Assembly: GCF_017652985.1 (NCBI RefSeq)
Contig: NZ_JAGGDJ010000003.1
Span: 124,001 to 188,000 of the forward strand
Direction of reading: 5' to 3'
Length of the DNA: 64,000 nucleotides
DNA from: Paenibacillus artemisiicola
GTDB taxonomy: Bacteria; Bacillota; Bacilli; Paenibacillales; Paenibacillaceae
Positions within the stretch are counted from its first letter, which is position 1. Every line of letters begins with the position of its first letter. A program made the translations under genes and the position numbers. The notes beneath the pieces were generated by a model. That model searched no databases. It had not been told where the DNA came from and saw nothing but the letters and a program-made list of their open reading frames with translations. Positions 25,627-34,334 of this stretch are shown here, one piece after another.

Positions 25627-27114
25627 ATGTCGCAAACGCAAGCCAACACGAAAGGACAAGACGATTTCTCGTTGAAGTCCATACTCCCGCCGCTGCTTGC
25701 CATCATCGTAGGGATGATCATGGTTATTTTGGACAGCACGGTCGTCAACAACGCCATCCCGAAGCTGGTCGAATATTTCGATACCGACCTCAAGACGATC
25801 CAATGGACCGTAACCGGCTATACGCTGGCGCTGTCCGCCGTCATCCCGCTCGCGGGCTGGTTGACGGACAAATTCGGCTCCAAGCAAATATTCATGCTGA
25901 CGATCGCCTTGTTCACGATCGGCTCCGTTCTGTGCGGCATCGCGCAAACGCCGGAGCAGCTGATTCTCTTCCGCGTCATTCAAGGCTTGGGCGGCGGCAT
26001 GGTCTCCCCGATCGGGATGGCGATGGTCTTCAAGCTCGCGCCGGCGGAACGCCGCGGCTCGATCATGGGCATGCTCGGCATTCCGATGCTCATGGCGCCG
26101 GCGTTCGGCCCCGTGCTGTCCGGCTGGCTGGTCGATTCCGTCAGCTGGCATTGGATTTTCATGATCAACCTGCCGATCGGCATCATCGCCTTCATTCTCG
26201 GTCTTCGTTATTTGCCGCATTCCGACCGTCAAACCGCTCCGCATCTGGACGTCATCGGCATGTGCCTGGCGCCGATCGCGTTCGCGATGCTGGCCTACGG
26301 CGTGAGCGAGGGCGGCACGAGCTGGAGCTCGACGTCCACGATTATAGGCTTGTCGGTAGGCGGCGTCGCGCTGATCGTCTTCATCTTCGTGGAACTGATG
26401 CAGAAGCAGCCGTTGCTCGAGCTGAAAGTATTCCGGTCTTCGGACTTTACGCGCAGCATCATCTTGACCTGGATCGTGCAGCTCGCGCTGTTCGGCGCCA
26501 TGCTGCTCGTACCGCTGTACTTGCAGGGCGTGAAGGGCTACTCGGCGCTGGAGACGGGCTGGATTCTGATGCCGCAGGCGCTGTGCGCGGGGATCGGCAT
26601 GCCGATCAGCGGCAAGCTGTTCGATAAAATCGGCGCCCGTCCGCTCGCCTTCGCCGGTCTGGCCGTCGTCGCCGTCTCGCTGTTCATTCTGTCGAACGTG
26701 ACGGTCGATACCCAATTGTGGGTTATTATCTTGTCCATCTGCATGATGGGGATCGGCATGGGCTTCTCCATGATGCCGCTCAACACGCACGTGCTTAATT
26801 CCGCGCCGCGCCGGCTGGTCAGCCGCGTTACGCCGCTCACGACGGCGGCGCAGCAGGTCGTCGTCTCGTTCGCCGTCGCGGGCTTAACGGGTTATCTGAC
26901 GTCGCAGATCAATACCCATGCCGCGGGCGCGGGAGCGGACGCGAATCCGCTGACGGCCGTCGTGGCCGGCTACGGCGACACGTTCTTCCTGTCCGCCTGC
27001 ATCGCGACCGTAGGCGTCGCGCTGACCCTGCTGCTGCGCAAGCCGCGCTTGAAGGCCGAAGATCTGAAGGCGGGCGGCGAAGCGCCGGACCCGGCCATGA
27101 TGATGGGGCACTGA
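25627..27114 (+). CDS. MFS multidrug efflux transporter, DHA2 (EmrB/QacA) family
   Basis: Proton-driven drug exporter with 14 predicted membrane helices, 495 residues. Helix 1 carries VILDSTVVNNAIPKL, matching the DHA2 motif LDxTVVNxALP. Other signatures are TGYTLALSAVIPLAGWLTDKFG (motif A region) and FRVIQGLGGGMVSPIGMAM. The PAFGPVLSGWLVD segment matches the antiporter motif C. The gene directly follows the TetR gene, so export of the repressor's inducer is the natural reading; the substrate cannot be told from sequence. It ends at a strong convergent terminator. Confidence 0.93.
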   Translation: MSQTQANTKGQDDFSLKSILPPLLAIIVGMIMVILDSTVVNNAIPKLVEYFDTDLKTIQWTVTGYTLALSAVIPLAGWLTDKFGSKQIFMLTIALFTIGSVLCGIAQTPEQLILFRVIQGLGGGMVSPIGMAMVFKLAPAERRGSIMGMLGIPMLMAPAFGPVLSGWLVDSVSWHWIFMINLPIGIIAFILGLRYLPHSDRQTAPHLDVIGMCLAPIAFAMLAYGVSEGGTSWSSTSTIIGLSVGGVALIVFIFVELMQKQPLLELKVFRSSDFTRSIILTWIVQLALFGAMLLVPLYLQGVKGYSALETGWILMPQALCAGIGMPISGKLFDKIGARPLAFAGLAVVAVSLFILSNVTVDTQLWVIILSICMMGIGMGFSMMPLNTHVLNSAPRRLVSRVTPLTTAAQQVVVSFAVAGLTGYLTSQINTHAAGAGADANPLTAVVAGYGDTFFLSACIATVGVALTLLLRKPRLKAEDLKAGGEAPDPAMMMGH

Positions 27115-27166
27115 TTCCGACCCGCTTGCGGGAGCCGCATCCCATCGCGATTTAACGTCAAGAGGC

Positions 27167-27220
27167 AAAAAAGGTCGCCCTCCGGCAACAGTCCGCTGTT
27201 GACCGGGAGGGCGACCTTTT
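27167..27220. terminator. Bidirectional terminator between the MFS and TerC genes
   Basis: AAAAAAGGTCGCCCTCC pairs with GGAGGGCGACCTTTT at the ends of a 54-base hairpin that also contains CAACAG/CTGTTG in the upper stem. The flanking A and T runs serve both convergent genes. Confidence 0.92.
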
Positions 27221-27257
27221 GGCTTGCCGCTTATAAGATGTTCGGGAATATGAGAGA

Positions 27258-27962
27258 TTAGTGCGAGTCGCCGCCGCTTTCCAATTGCCGCGCCGCTTTC
27301 GCGCGACGGACGTTTTGGCGGAGTCCGATGAGAATGACGGCGATGACGACGAGAATCAAGAACGACCATTCGAAGACCGGATTGTGATTGAATACGTCCT
27401 CCAGCCGCTTCTCGTGCGTAATCATCTTGGCCGCGGTGTACGCGATGACCCCGGAGCCGATGTAAACGATCCAAGGGAAGCGCTGAATGAGCTTGATGAA
27501 CAGCGTGCTGCCCCAGACGACGATCGGAATGCTGATCACGAGGCCGAGGACGACGAGAAGAATGCTGCCGTGTCCGGCGCCGGCGACCGCGATGACGTTG
27601 TCGATGCCCATCGCGGCATCGGCGATGACGATGGTGCGAATCGATTGCCACAGCGTATTGCCGGCCTGGATGTCGTCGTGGGCATCCGAATCCACGAGCA
27701 GCTTATAGGCGATCCACAGCAGCAGCACGCCGCCGACGACCATCAGCCAAGGCACCTTCAGCAAATAAACGACGAGCACCGTCGCGACGGCCCGGATGGC
27801 GACCGCCCCGACCGTTCCCCAGATAACGGCTTTCTTCTGCTGCTCCTTCGGCAGCTTTCGGGCCGCGAGACCGATGACGATCGCGTTGTCGCCGGCCAGG
27901 ATCAAGTCGATGAAGATGATCGTGACGAGCGCGGTGAAAAATTCAACCGAAAACAATTCCAT
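27258..27962 (-). CDS. TerC family integral membrane protein (YjbE/YkoY type)
   Basis: A 234-residue membrane protein with about seven helices. The two family acidic motifs are present: DLILAGDNAIVIGLAARKL near the N-terminus and ADAAMGIDNVIAVAGAGHG in the middle. TerC-family proteins in Bacillus are implicated in manganese export and metalation of secreted enzymes; the role here is inferred. AAAGGGTG precedes the ATG. A second TerC gene is transcribed divergently at 28166. I looked for a yybP-ykoY manganese riboswitch in the shared 203-base gap and saw no clear match. Confidence 0.88.
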   Translation of the reverse strand: MELFSVEFFTALVTIIFIDLILAGDNAIVIGLAARKLPKEQQKKAVIWGTVGAVAIRAVATVLVVYLLKVPWLMVVGGVLLLWIAYKLLVDSDAHDDIQAGNTLWQSIRTIVIADAAMGIDNVIAVAGAGHGSILLVVLGLVISIPIVVWGSTLFIKLIQRFPWIVYIGSGVIAYTAAKMITHEKRLEDVFNHNPVFEWSFLILVVIAVILIGLRQNVRRAKAARQLESGGDSH

Positions 27963-28165
27963 GATTTCCGCAACACCCTTTCTGATACCACGTAACTTGA
28001 TCGTTCATACGGACGAATCGGCGAAAAGATTCAAAAATCGCAAACATAACCTGTCCGCCCGGGACATACCGTTCATAGACGGGGCTTTTCCCGGTTCGAG
28101 GAACTTGCCGGAAGCGCCGGCGCCGCAAGCGCGGCCGCCGCGTTTTCCGAAGGAGGCGGACGAAA

Positions 28166-28837
28166 GTGGACAGCTTGATCGTGTTTATCCAAATCATGTT
28201 CATCAACGTGCTGTTAAGCGGCGACAACGCCGTGGTCATAGCGTTAGCGAGCCAGCAGCTGCCGCCGAAGCAGCGGAAGCGGGCGGTGCTCTGGGGAGCC
28301 GTCGCCGCGGTCGGCCTGCGCTGCGCGCTGACGCTGGTCGCGATTTACCTGCTCAAGATCCCTTACCTGCAAGCCGCCGGCAGCGTCCTGTTGTTCCTGA
28401 TCGCGGTGAAGCTCATCATGGACGCTTCGGATCATGCCGAGGAATTCCACGCGATGCGCAAGGTCAGCACGCTCGCGGCCGCGGTGCGGACGATCGTCGT
28501 CGCGGACTTCATCATGAGCCTCGACAACGTGCTGGCCATCGCCGCGGTCGCGCAGGGAGAGCCCGTGCTTATTTTGCTCGGGATCGTGCTCAGCATTCCG
28601 ATGATTATTTGGGGCAGCCAGCTGCTTAGCGGCATCCTGCGGCGATTCCCGTCGCTGGTGTATATCGGGGGCGGTCTGCTCGGCTACGCCTCGGGCGAGA
28701 TGCTCGTCCACGATCCGGCCGTTCACGGCTTCCTGGCGCAAAACGCGGCGGTGCTGACCAAGGCGATTCCGATCCTGCTCATCCCGCTGGTCATCGTCGT
28801 GGCGGTGCTGCGCGCGAAAAAGGGCCGAATCCTATAA
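28166..28837 (+). CDS. TerC family integral membrane protein, second paralog
   Basis: A 223-residue membrane protein with the same two motifs as its divergent neighbour: NVLLSGDNAVVIALASQQL and ADFIMSLDNVLAIAAVAQG. The GTG start at 28166 is supported by AGGAGG at 28151-28156. The two paralogs share a head-to-head promoter region, so they may be coregulated, or form a hetero-oligomer or two exporters with different specificity; none of this can be decided from sequence. Gene GC content is similar to the neighbours. Confidence 0.88.
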   Translation: MDSLIVFIQIMFINVLLSGDNAVVIALASQQLPPKQRKRAVLWGAVAAVGLRCALTLVAIYLLKIPYLQAAGSVLLFLIAVKLIMDASDHAEEFHAMRKVSTLAAAVRTIVVADFIMSLDNVLAIAAVAQGEPVLILLGIVLSIPMIIWGSQLLSGILRRFPSLVYIGGGLLGYASGEMLVHDPAVHGFLAQNAAVLTKAIPILLIPLVIVVAVLRAKKGRIL

Positions 28838-28932
28838 TTTTCAGTAATTTGCAGTACTTTCACTGGTTTTTTGCCTTCCGTTCCATTACACTAGTAAATG
28901 TTAAAAATGTGTCGAGAGAAAGGAACTTAGGC

Positions 28933-29415
28933 ATGTCGAAAAACCAATACACCGTCGGGCTGCTGTTTTTGGCTGCCGGCGTTGTGATCTTGCTCGGAAA
29001 ACTGGGGCTGTTTGCGTTTATCGGCACAAACTTTTGGCCTCTGTTTCTGCTGATTCCCGGCATCCTGCTGCACGTGCTGTTTTTCGGACGACTGCTGCCT
29101 CCGTTCGTGTTGATTCCCGGGGCGATTCTGACGATCAACGCCTTTCTTTTTTTCTTTTGCATGGCGTTTGGCTGGAGCAAGATGGAGAATCTGTGGCCGT
29201 TCGTCATCCTCAGCGTCGCGGCGGGGCTGTACGAATACCATCTTTTCGACGCGTATCGTCCGAAATTTCCGCTCACGCTGGCGATTATCCTGGCGCTTGC
29301 GGCGGTATCCTTTTTCGTCATCATGCTCGTATGGGGTTGGGGGCTGTACATCATCGCGGCGTTCTTGATCGCGGCCGGCGCCTGGCTGGTCGTGGGACGA
29401 AGAGCCCGCTGGTAA
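28933..29415 (+). CDS. LiaF/DUF5668-like small membrane protein
   Basis: A 160-residue protein with about six hydrophobic segments. It begins MSKNQYTVGLLFLAAGVVIL, followed by LGKLGLFAFIGTNFWPLFLL, the pattern of the LiaF-type N-terminal transmembrane region (GxxLLLxNLGxxxFWPLxLI). The soluble C-terminal domain of true LiaF is absent. AGAAAGGAACTTAGG precedes the ATG at 28933. Function unknown; a role in envelope stress is only suggested by the family. Confidence 0.72.
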   Translation: MSKNQYTVGLLFLAAGVVILLGKLGLFAFIGTNFWPLFLLIPGILLHVLFFGRLLPPFVLIPGAILTINAFLFFFCMAFGWSKMENLWPFVILSVAAGLYEYHLFDAYRPKFPLTLAIILALAAVSFFVIMLVWGWGLYIIAAFLIAAGAWLVVGRRARW

Positions 29416-29502
29416 GGCAGGGCCGTTCGGCATAAGAACGGGTTACATGAATCAAGTCGAGAGACTACAGACTAAATAAAAAAGTGGAGTGGATAACGTA
29501 CT

Positions 29503-31344
29503 ATGCTAGCCAGAGAAAACATCAGAAACATCGCCATCATCGCGCACGTCGACCATGGCAAAACGACGCTGGTCGACAAGCTGCTGCAACAATCCGGCAC
29601 GTTCCGCGACAACGAAACGGTGCAGGAACGCGCCATGGATTCCAACGATTTGGAACGGGAACGCGGCATTACGATCTTGGCGAAGAACACCGCGGTCAAC
29701 TACAAGGATTACCTTATTAACATCGTGGATACCCCCGGACACGCCGACTTCGGCGGCGAAGTGGAGCGGATCATGAAGATGGTCGACGGCGTGCTGCTCG
29801 TCGTCGACGCGTTCGAAGGCTGCATGCCGCAGACGAAATTCGTATTGCGCAAGGCGCTCGAAAGCCAATTGACGCCGATCGTCGTCCTGAACAAGATCGA
29901 CCGCCCGAACGCGAGCCCGGAGCAGGTCGTCGACGAAGTGCTGGATCTGTTCATCGAGCTCGGCGCGAACGACGAGCAGCTGGACTTCCCGGTCGTCTAC
30001 GCGTCCGCGCTGATGGGCACCGCAAGCTTGAACCTCGAGAAGCAGGACGAGAACATGCAGGCGCTGTACGATACGATCGTCGAGCATATCCCGTCCCCGA
30101 AGGAAAGCGCCGAAGAGCCGCTGCAATTCCTCGTGACGCTGCTTGATTACAACGAATACCTCGGCCGCATCGCCGTCGGCCGCGTCAACCGCGGCAAGAT
30201 CCGCCAAGGCCAGGCCGTGGCGGTCATCAACCGGGAGGGCGTGACGAAGCAGGCCCGCATCGAGAAGCTGTTCGGCTTCCAGGGCCTGAAGCGGATCGAA
30301 GTCGAAGAAGCCGGAGCGGGCGACATCGTCGCGATCGCGGGCATCCGCGAGATCAACATCGGCGAAACGATCGCCGATCCGGCCAACCCGGAGGCGCTCC
30401 CGGTTCTGAAGATCGACGAGCCGACGCTGCAGATGACGTTCCTCGTCAACAACAGCCCGTTCGCGGGCCGCGAAGGCAAATGGGTTACGTCCCGGAAGCT
30501 TCGCGAACGCCTGTACAAGGAGCTTGAGACCGACGTCGCGCTGCGCGTCGACGAAACCGACAGCCCCGACGCGTTCATCGTGTCCGGCCGCGGCGAGCTT
30601 CACCTCGGCATTCTGATCGAGAACATGCGCCGCGAAGGCTTCGAGCTGCAGGTATCCAAACCGGAAGTCATCGTGAAGGAAGTCGACGGCGCGAAGATGG
30701 AGCCGTACGAACGCCTCCTGATCGACGTGCCGGAAGAGAGCATGGGCGCCGTCATGGAGAGCCTCGGCACGCGCAAAGCCGAGATGGTCAACATGGTCAA
30801 CAACGGCACGGGGCAAGTCCGCATCGAGTTCATCATTCCGGCGCGCGGCCTGATCGGCTACCGTACGAACTTCCTGACGCTGACGCGCGGCTACGGCATC
30901 ATGAACCATGCGTTCGACAGCTACGGCCCGCTGGCCGGCACGGCCGTCGGCGGCCGCCATCAAGGCGTGCTCATCTCGAGCGAGAACGGCGTGTCGACGT
31001 TCTACGGCATGAACGGCGTGGAAGACCGCGGCATCCTGTTCATGGAGCCGGGCACGGACGTCTACGAAGGCATGATCGTCGGCGAGCATAACCGCGACAA
31101 CGACATCATCGTCAACATCTGCAAGGAGAAGGCGCTCACGAACATCCGCTCGGCCGGCAAGGACGACACGGTCCGCCTGAAGACGCCGATTCTCTTCTCC
31201 CTGGAGCAGGCGCTCGAATATTTGAACGACGACGAATACTGCGAAGTAACGCCGAAATCGATTCGCCTCCGCAAAAAAATCTTGAACAAGAGCGAGCGCG
31301 AACGCGCGGAGAAGCATCGCAAAACCGCTCAAGCAGGCGTTTAA
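29503..31344 (+). CDS. typA: Translational GTPase TypA/BipA
   Basis: Ribosome-associated GTPase important for growth in cold and stress and for 50S assembly. The 613-residue protein has G1 [11 protein letters not shown]2 ERGITI, G3 [12 protein letters not shown] and G4 NKIDRPNA, then EF-G-like domains II, III and V. The TypA-specific C-terminal domain shows [13 protein letters not shown]. It corresponds to ylaG of B. subtilis and is followed by ylaH as there. GTGGAG lies 15-20 bases before the ATG. Confidence 0.97.
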   Translation: MLARENIRNIAIIAHVDHGKTTLVDKLLQQSGTFRDNETVQERAMDSNDLERERGITILAKNTAVNYKDYLINIVDTPGHADFGGEVERIMKMVDGVLLVVDAFEGCMPQTKFVLRKALESQLTPIVVLNKIDRPNASPEQVVDEVLDLFIELGANDEQLDFPVVYASALMGTASLNLEKQDENMQALYDTIVEHIPSPKESAEEPLQFLVTLLDYNEYLGRIAVGRVNRGKIRQGQAVAVINREGVTKQARIEKLFGFQGLKRIEVEEAGAGDIVAIAGIREINIGETIADPANPEALPVLKIDEPTLQMTFLVNNSPFAGREGKWVTSRKLRERLYKELETDVALRVDETDSPDAFIVSGRGELHLGILIENMRREGFELQVSKPEVIVKEVDGAKMEPYERLLIDVPEESMGAVMESLGTRKAEMVNMVNNGTGQVRIEFIIPARGLIGYRTNFLTLTRGYGIMNHAFDSYGPLAGTAVGGRHQGVLISSENGVSTFYGMNGVEDRGILFMEPGTDVYEGMIVGEHNRDNDIIVNICKEKALTNIRSAGKDDTVRLKTPILFSLEQALEYLNDDEYCEVTPKSIRLRKKILNKSERERAEKHRKTAQAGV

Positions 31345-31381
31345 ACCGAAAGCGCGTCCCGCTTGAGACGCTTTGACCAAG

Positions 31382-31421
31382 GCAGGGCAGCGGATTTCCT
31401 TCGGGAGAACCGTTGCCCTGC
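31382..31421 (+). other. Stable hairpin between typA and ylaH
   Basis: GCAGGGCA-g-CGG (31382-31393) pairs with CCG-t-TGCCCTGC (31410-31421), and the inner TTTCC/GGAGAA arms extend it around a TTCG loop. Only a weak T-rich tail follows, so it may be a partial terminator or an mRNA stability element. Confidence 0.6.
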
Positions 31422-31475
31422 ATTTGCTTCGCGGGCATCGTTATGCTATTTATAGTAAAGAAGGAGGTAAGCACC

Positions 31476-31781
31476 ATGCAAAGCTGGTTTCATGCGCATC
31501 CCGTCCTTACGTATTTGTTGATCCTGGCCTTTACGATTTATATTTTCAACACCGTGTTTCGCGCCCAGAAGCGGCTGCCGATCCTGAAAGAAATTCTCGT
31601 CCATCTGCTGATGGCCTTCGGCGCCTTCGTCCTGTTCGTGCTGCAGTACGACATCCTGCCGATCGTGCAGTGCATGGCGGTGGCGGTCTTCATGATGCTG
31701 CTGCTTCGCGGCCGCCAGCTGTACGACAAGATCAAGGCAAAACGCGGCAGCGCAAGCCGCTCCGACGCGGAAGGAGTTTGA
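31476..31781 (+). CDS. ylaH: YlaH-like membrane protein
   Basis: A 101-residue protein with about three hydrophobic helices and a Lys/Arg-rich C-terminus. It begins MQSWFHAHPVLTYLLILAFT, and AQKRLPILKEILVHLLMAFG and FVLQYDILPIVQCMAVAVFM follow, matching the YlaH family. The position directly after typA matches B. subtilis. AAGGAGGTAAG precedes the ATG at 31476. Function unknown. Confidence 0.85.
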   Translation: MQSWFHAHPVLTYLLILAFTIYIFNTVFRAQKRLPILKEILVHLLMAFGAFVLFVLQYDILPIVQCMAVAVFMMLLLRGRQLYDKIKAKRGSASRSDAEGV

Positions 31782-31785
31782 CGCC

Positions 31786-32058
31786 GTGCGCCTGGACGAT
31801 GCCTTGTTCAATTGGCTTCAGATTCAGCTTGTCGCCGAAGCCAGGCCGGACGACCGGGCCGCGGCGGACACGCGCGATTTCTTTCGCGATATGCTGACGG
31901 AAGACCACGGCCTCGCCAACCTGCTCGTACATAAGACGGACGACACCATGGTCCACGTGAAGTACGACAAGGACGGGCGTTCGAAGACGCAGCTGATTCC
32001 GCGGGAAACCGCCGAACAGCTGCTGGCCGACATCAACGCGAATCCGAAATACAACTAA
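31786..32058 (+). CDS. Conserved hypothetical protein, 90 residues
   Basis: A small soluble protein. It begins MRLDDALFNWLQIQLVAEAR and contains TRDFFRDMLTEDHGLANLLV and HVKYDKDGRSKTQLIPRETA. I do not recognise a characterised family. The GTG at 31786 is supported by AAGGAG at 31771-31776, nine bases upstream. It lies five bases after ylaH and 15 bases before the LCP gene, so it belongs to the same transcript. In B. subtilis a different small gene, ylaI, holds this position. Confidence 0.75.
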   Translation: MRLDDALFNWLQIQLVAEARPDDRAAADTRDFFRDMLTEDHGLANLLVHKTDDTMVHVKYDKDGRSKTQLIPRETAEQLLADINANPKYN

Positions 32059-32072
32059 CGAAGGTGGAAAAC

Positions 32073-33077
32073 ATGTCAAGGAAGGCTACGCACGCCGTTC
32101 GACCGAAGAAGAAAAACTACTGGCCGCGCCGCATCATGGTTCTGCTGCTCCTCGTGCTGGTCGGAGTCGCCGGCTACCTGGGCTACTTGGTGTACGTTTC
32201 CAAAGACGCGCTGAAGGACATCACGACGGACGCGGATCCGGCGGTCGTCGTGGCGCCCGAGGATTCCGTGAAAGTCAAGCCGGTCGCGTTCATGCTCCTC
32301 GGCATGGACACGCGCAAGCAGACGGGAAGCTTGAACACGGACGTCATGATGGTCGCCGCGTTCAACCCGGCGACCAAATCGGCCGTCGTCGTCTCGATTC
32401 CGAGGGATTCCCGAATCGCGCTGAGCGGTTACAAAATCAACAAAGCCAATGCGTATTTTGCCAGGTTCCGCGCGCTGGAGAAAGGCGACGGCTTGGATAA
32501 CGCCGAGGCCGAGAAGGCGGCCAAGAAGGACCTGCGGACCATGTTCGGAAAGTTCTTCGGGATTCCGATCGACTACACCGCCACGATCAACTTCCAAGGC
32601 TTCGCGGACGTGGTCGACGCGCTGGACGGAGTGACGGTCGACGTCGACATGGATATGCATTACGTCGATAACGCCGACGGCACGAACATCGACCTGAACA
32701 AAGGCCGGCAAAAGCTGATGGGCGACGACGCGCTCGACTTCGTACGCTACCGCAAATCGAACGACGGGAAGAACATGTCCAGCGACTTCGACCGGAACCG
32801 CCGCGAAAGCCAGGTGCTCGGCCAAATCGCCGACAAAATGAAATCCTTCTCCAGCGTGCCGAAGATCGCCGGCGTCATCAAGGCGGTCGGCAACAACCTG
32901 CGGATGGACATCCCGGCGAACGAGGTCGAGAACATGCTGAAGACGTATTACGGCATTGGCGCGAACGACATTACGTTCATTCCGCTGGAGGGCACGTGGA
33001 AAAGTCCTTACGTCTATCTGGACGACGCGAAGCTGCAGGCCGCGAAAGACGCGCTGAGCGCAAAACTGGCGGAATGA
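32073..33077 (+). CDS. LytR-CpsA-Psr (LCP) family cell wall ligase
   Basis: Membrane-anchored phosphotransferase that attaches teichoic acids or other glycopolymers from lipid carriers to peptidoglycan. The 334-residue protein has a basic cytoplasmic N-terminus, one membrane helix (about residues 24-46) and the extracytoplasmic LCP domain: LLGMDTRKQTGSLNTDVMMV, SIPRDSRI, and DGVTVDVDMDM. ALDFVRYRKSNDG and DFDRNRRESQVL follow; the last holds the Arg residues that bind the pyrophosphate. AAGGTGG precedes the ATG at 32073. Confidence 0.93.
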   Translation: MSRKATHAVRPKKKNYWPRRIMVLLLLVLVGVAGYLGYLVYVSKDALKDITTDADPAVVVAPEDSVKVKPVAFMLLGMDTRKQTGSLNTDVMMVAAFNPATKSAVVVSIPRDSRIALSGYKINKANAYFARFRALEKGDGLDNAEAEKAAKKDLRTMFGKFFGIPIDYTATINFQGFADVVDALDGVTVDVDMDMHYVDNADGTNIDLNKGRQKLMGDDALDFVRYRKSNDGKNMSSDFDRNRRESQVLGQIADKMKSFSSVPKIAGVIKAVGNNLRMDIPANEVENMLKTYYGIGANDITFIPLEGTWKSPYVYLDDAKLQAAKDALSAKLAE

Positions 33078-33080
33078 CGG

Positions 33081-33109
33081 TGGAAGAGCAATGGCGGCTA
33101 TGCTATAAT
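33081..33109 (+). promoter_or_regulatory. Promoter upstream of the FMN-binding protein gene
   Basis: A perfect TATAAT (33104-33109) preceded by TGC, an extended -10 element. The -35 region (TGGAAG, 33081-33086) is weak, which an extended -10 can tolerate. Confidence 0.65.
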
Positions 33110-33156
33110 GAGGGCATCGGAGCACTCATGACACTGCAGGCAAGGAGGGCATGCGG

Positions 33157-33609
33157 ATGACCGAACCCGTCGCGGTACTCTCTGACGATCTATACGGCGC
33201 ATTGAATGAGCAACCGTTCGTTCTTCTGCACACGATCGACGCGGAAACCGGGGCACCTACGTCGAGCGCGATCTCGTGGATTTATGCGGTCGACCGCGCC
33301 ACGCTGCGCTTCGCGCTCGACGGCCGCTCGCGCTTGACGGTGAACATGACTTCGACAGCCGAAGCAAGCGTGACGCTGTTCGCGCCGGGAACCGTTCAAA
33401 CGATCCATGGCACGGCACGGCTCGTCGCGGAGGCTTTGGAAGACGTACCCTTTAAGCTTGTCTGCTTCGACCTCGACATCGCTTCGATCCGCGATGCGAT
33501 GTTTTACGGCGCACGCTTGTCCGTAAGACCGGAGCATGAGAAAACGTATGATAAAAGAGCCGCCGACAAACTGGATGGACAGGTGTTTGCGGCCATGAAA
33601 AAAGCCTAG
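33157..33609 (+). CDS. Pyridoxamine 5'-phosphate oxidase-like, FMN-binding split-barrel protein
   Basis: A 150-residue protein with the split-barrel layout: PFVLLHTIDAETGAPTSSAI, ISWIYAVDRATLRFALDGRS, and VTLFAPGTVQTIHGTARLV. Members bind flavin or related cofactors; the reaction is not predictable here. The ATG at 33157 is better placed than the one at 33151 relative to AAGGAGGG (33142-33149). The stop codon lies inside the first arm of the following terminator. Confidence 0.75.
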   Translation: MTEPVAVLSDDLYGALNEQPFVLLHTIDAETGAPTSSAISWIYAVDRATLRFALDGRSRLTVNMTSTAEASVTLFAPGTVQTIHGTARLVAEALEDVPFKLVCFDLDIASIRDAMFYGARLSVRPEHEKTYDKRAADKLDGQVFAAMKKA

Positions 33610-33632
33610 TGATGCGTTCACTAGGCTTTTTG
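33597..33632. terminator. Bidirectional terminator between the FMN-binding gene and ylaJ
   Basis: AAAAAAGCCTAGTGA (33597-33611) pairs with TCACTAGGCTTTTT (33618-33631) around a TGCG-containing loop. The flanking A and T tracts serve both convergent genes. Confidence 0.92.
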
Positions 33633-33673
33633 CGTACGCATACGGGTTCTCGCTAATCCGAAGCGGTCCGCCC

Positions 33674-34219
33674 CTACAAATGCTGGTTCAGCTGCTGCTT
33701 GGCTTGCGTTTGCGGCTCGGGCCGCATCGGCTGCACGTCGCGCGGCATCTGCGGCACGATTCGGCCGACGATGTCCGCCATCTCCTCGGCGAAGCCGGCG
33801 ATCGGACGGCCGCGGCGGATGTCGGCGCCGAGCTCGTTCAGCCGATGGGAGAGGTCGATGTCGGCGGTAACGGCCGCGTTGATGCCGTAAGGGTCTTTGC
33901 GGAGCGCCTCCGCTACGGCGTACTTGATCGTGCCGACGCGGGAGCGGTCTACGTTGCCGGCGACGTCGATGCCGACGACCGCCGTATTTTGAAACACCAC
34001 GCAGTGCGCGCCTTTCACGCCGGGCACCTTGCGCGCCAAGCTTTCCAAATGCGCGGCCACTTGCTTGGGATTGCCGATCGTCTTCTTCTGCGGCGAGCTT
34101 TGCTGGGCGCGAACGCGGTTATCATTTTGCGGAGAGGGTGATGTCTCATTGCGGGCGACGGTATTGCAACCTGCTGCCAGCAAGCAAAGGAGCATAGCGG
34201 GCACAAGCCATTTCCTCAT
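33674..34219 (-). CDS. ylaJ: YhcN/YlaJ family sporulation lipoprotein
   Basis: A 181-residue exported lipoprotein. The signal peptide ends in the lipobox LLAAGC near residue 18, and a Ser/Gln/Asn-rich linker follows. The YhcN/YlaJ domain shows VAAHLESLARKVPGVKGAHC, VVGIDVAGNVDRSRVGTIKYA and DPYGINAAVTADIDL. Family members are found in the inner spore membrane, and YlaJ has been linked to germination. The ATG at 34219 was chosen over the GTG at 34228 because GGTGG lies just before it. It is divergent from ylaK, as part of the yla block. Confidence 0.88.
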   Translation of the reverse strand: MRKWLVPAMLLCLLAAGCNTVARNETSPSPQNDNRVRAQQSSPQKKTIGNPKQVAAHLESLARKVPGVKGAHCVVFQNTAVVGIDVAGNVDRSRVGTIKYAVAEALRKDPYGINAAVTADIDLSHRLNELGADIRRGRPIAGFAEEMADIVGRIVPQMPRDVQPMRPEPQTQAKQQLNQHL

Positions 34220-34334
34220 ATTCGCCACCTGACCTTTCTAAAGTCTGCATCCTGTGTTCAAGCCTAGTTTGCCTAGATGAGGGTTTCGCTATGTACGCCT
34301 TTGAACGAAATTCCCAACGCCAGGAGGGCTCACG

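Noticed and set aside
27963-28165. Manganese (yybP-ykoY) riboswitch between the divergent TerC genes
   Set aside because: Searched by eye on both strands; the conserved blocks of the family were not found.
29506-31380. Open frame of 624 codons on the minus strand opposite typA
   Set aside because: Shadow of typA in a GC-rich genome; composition is typical of antisense translation.
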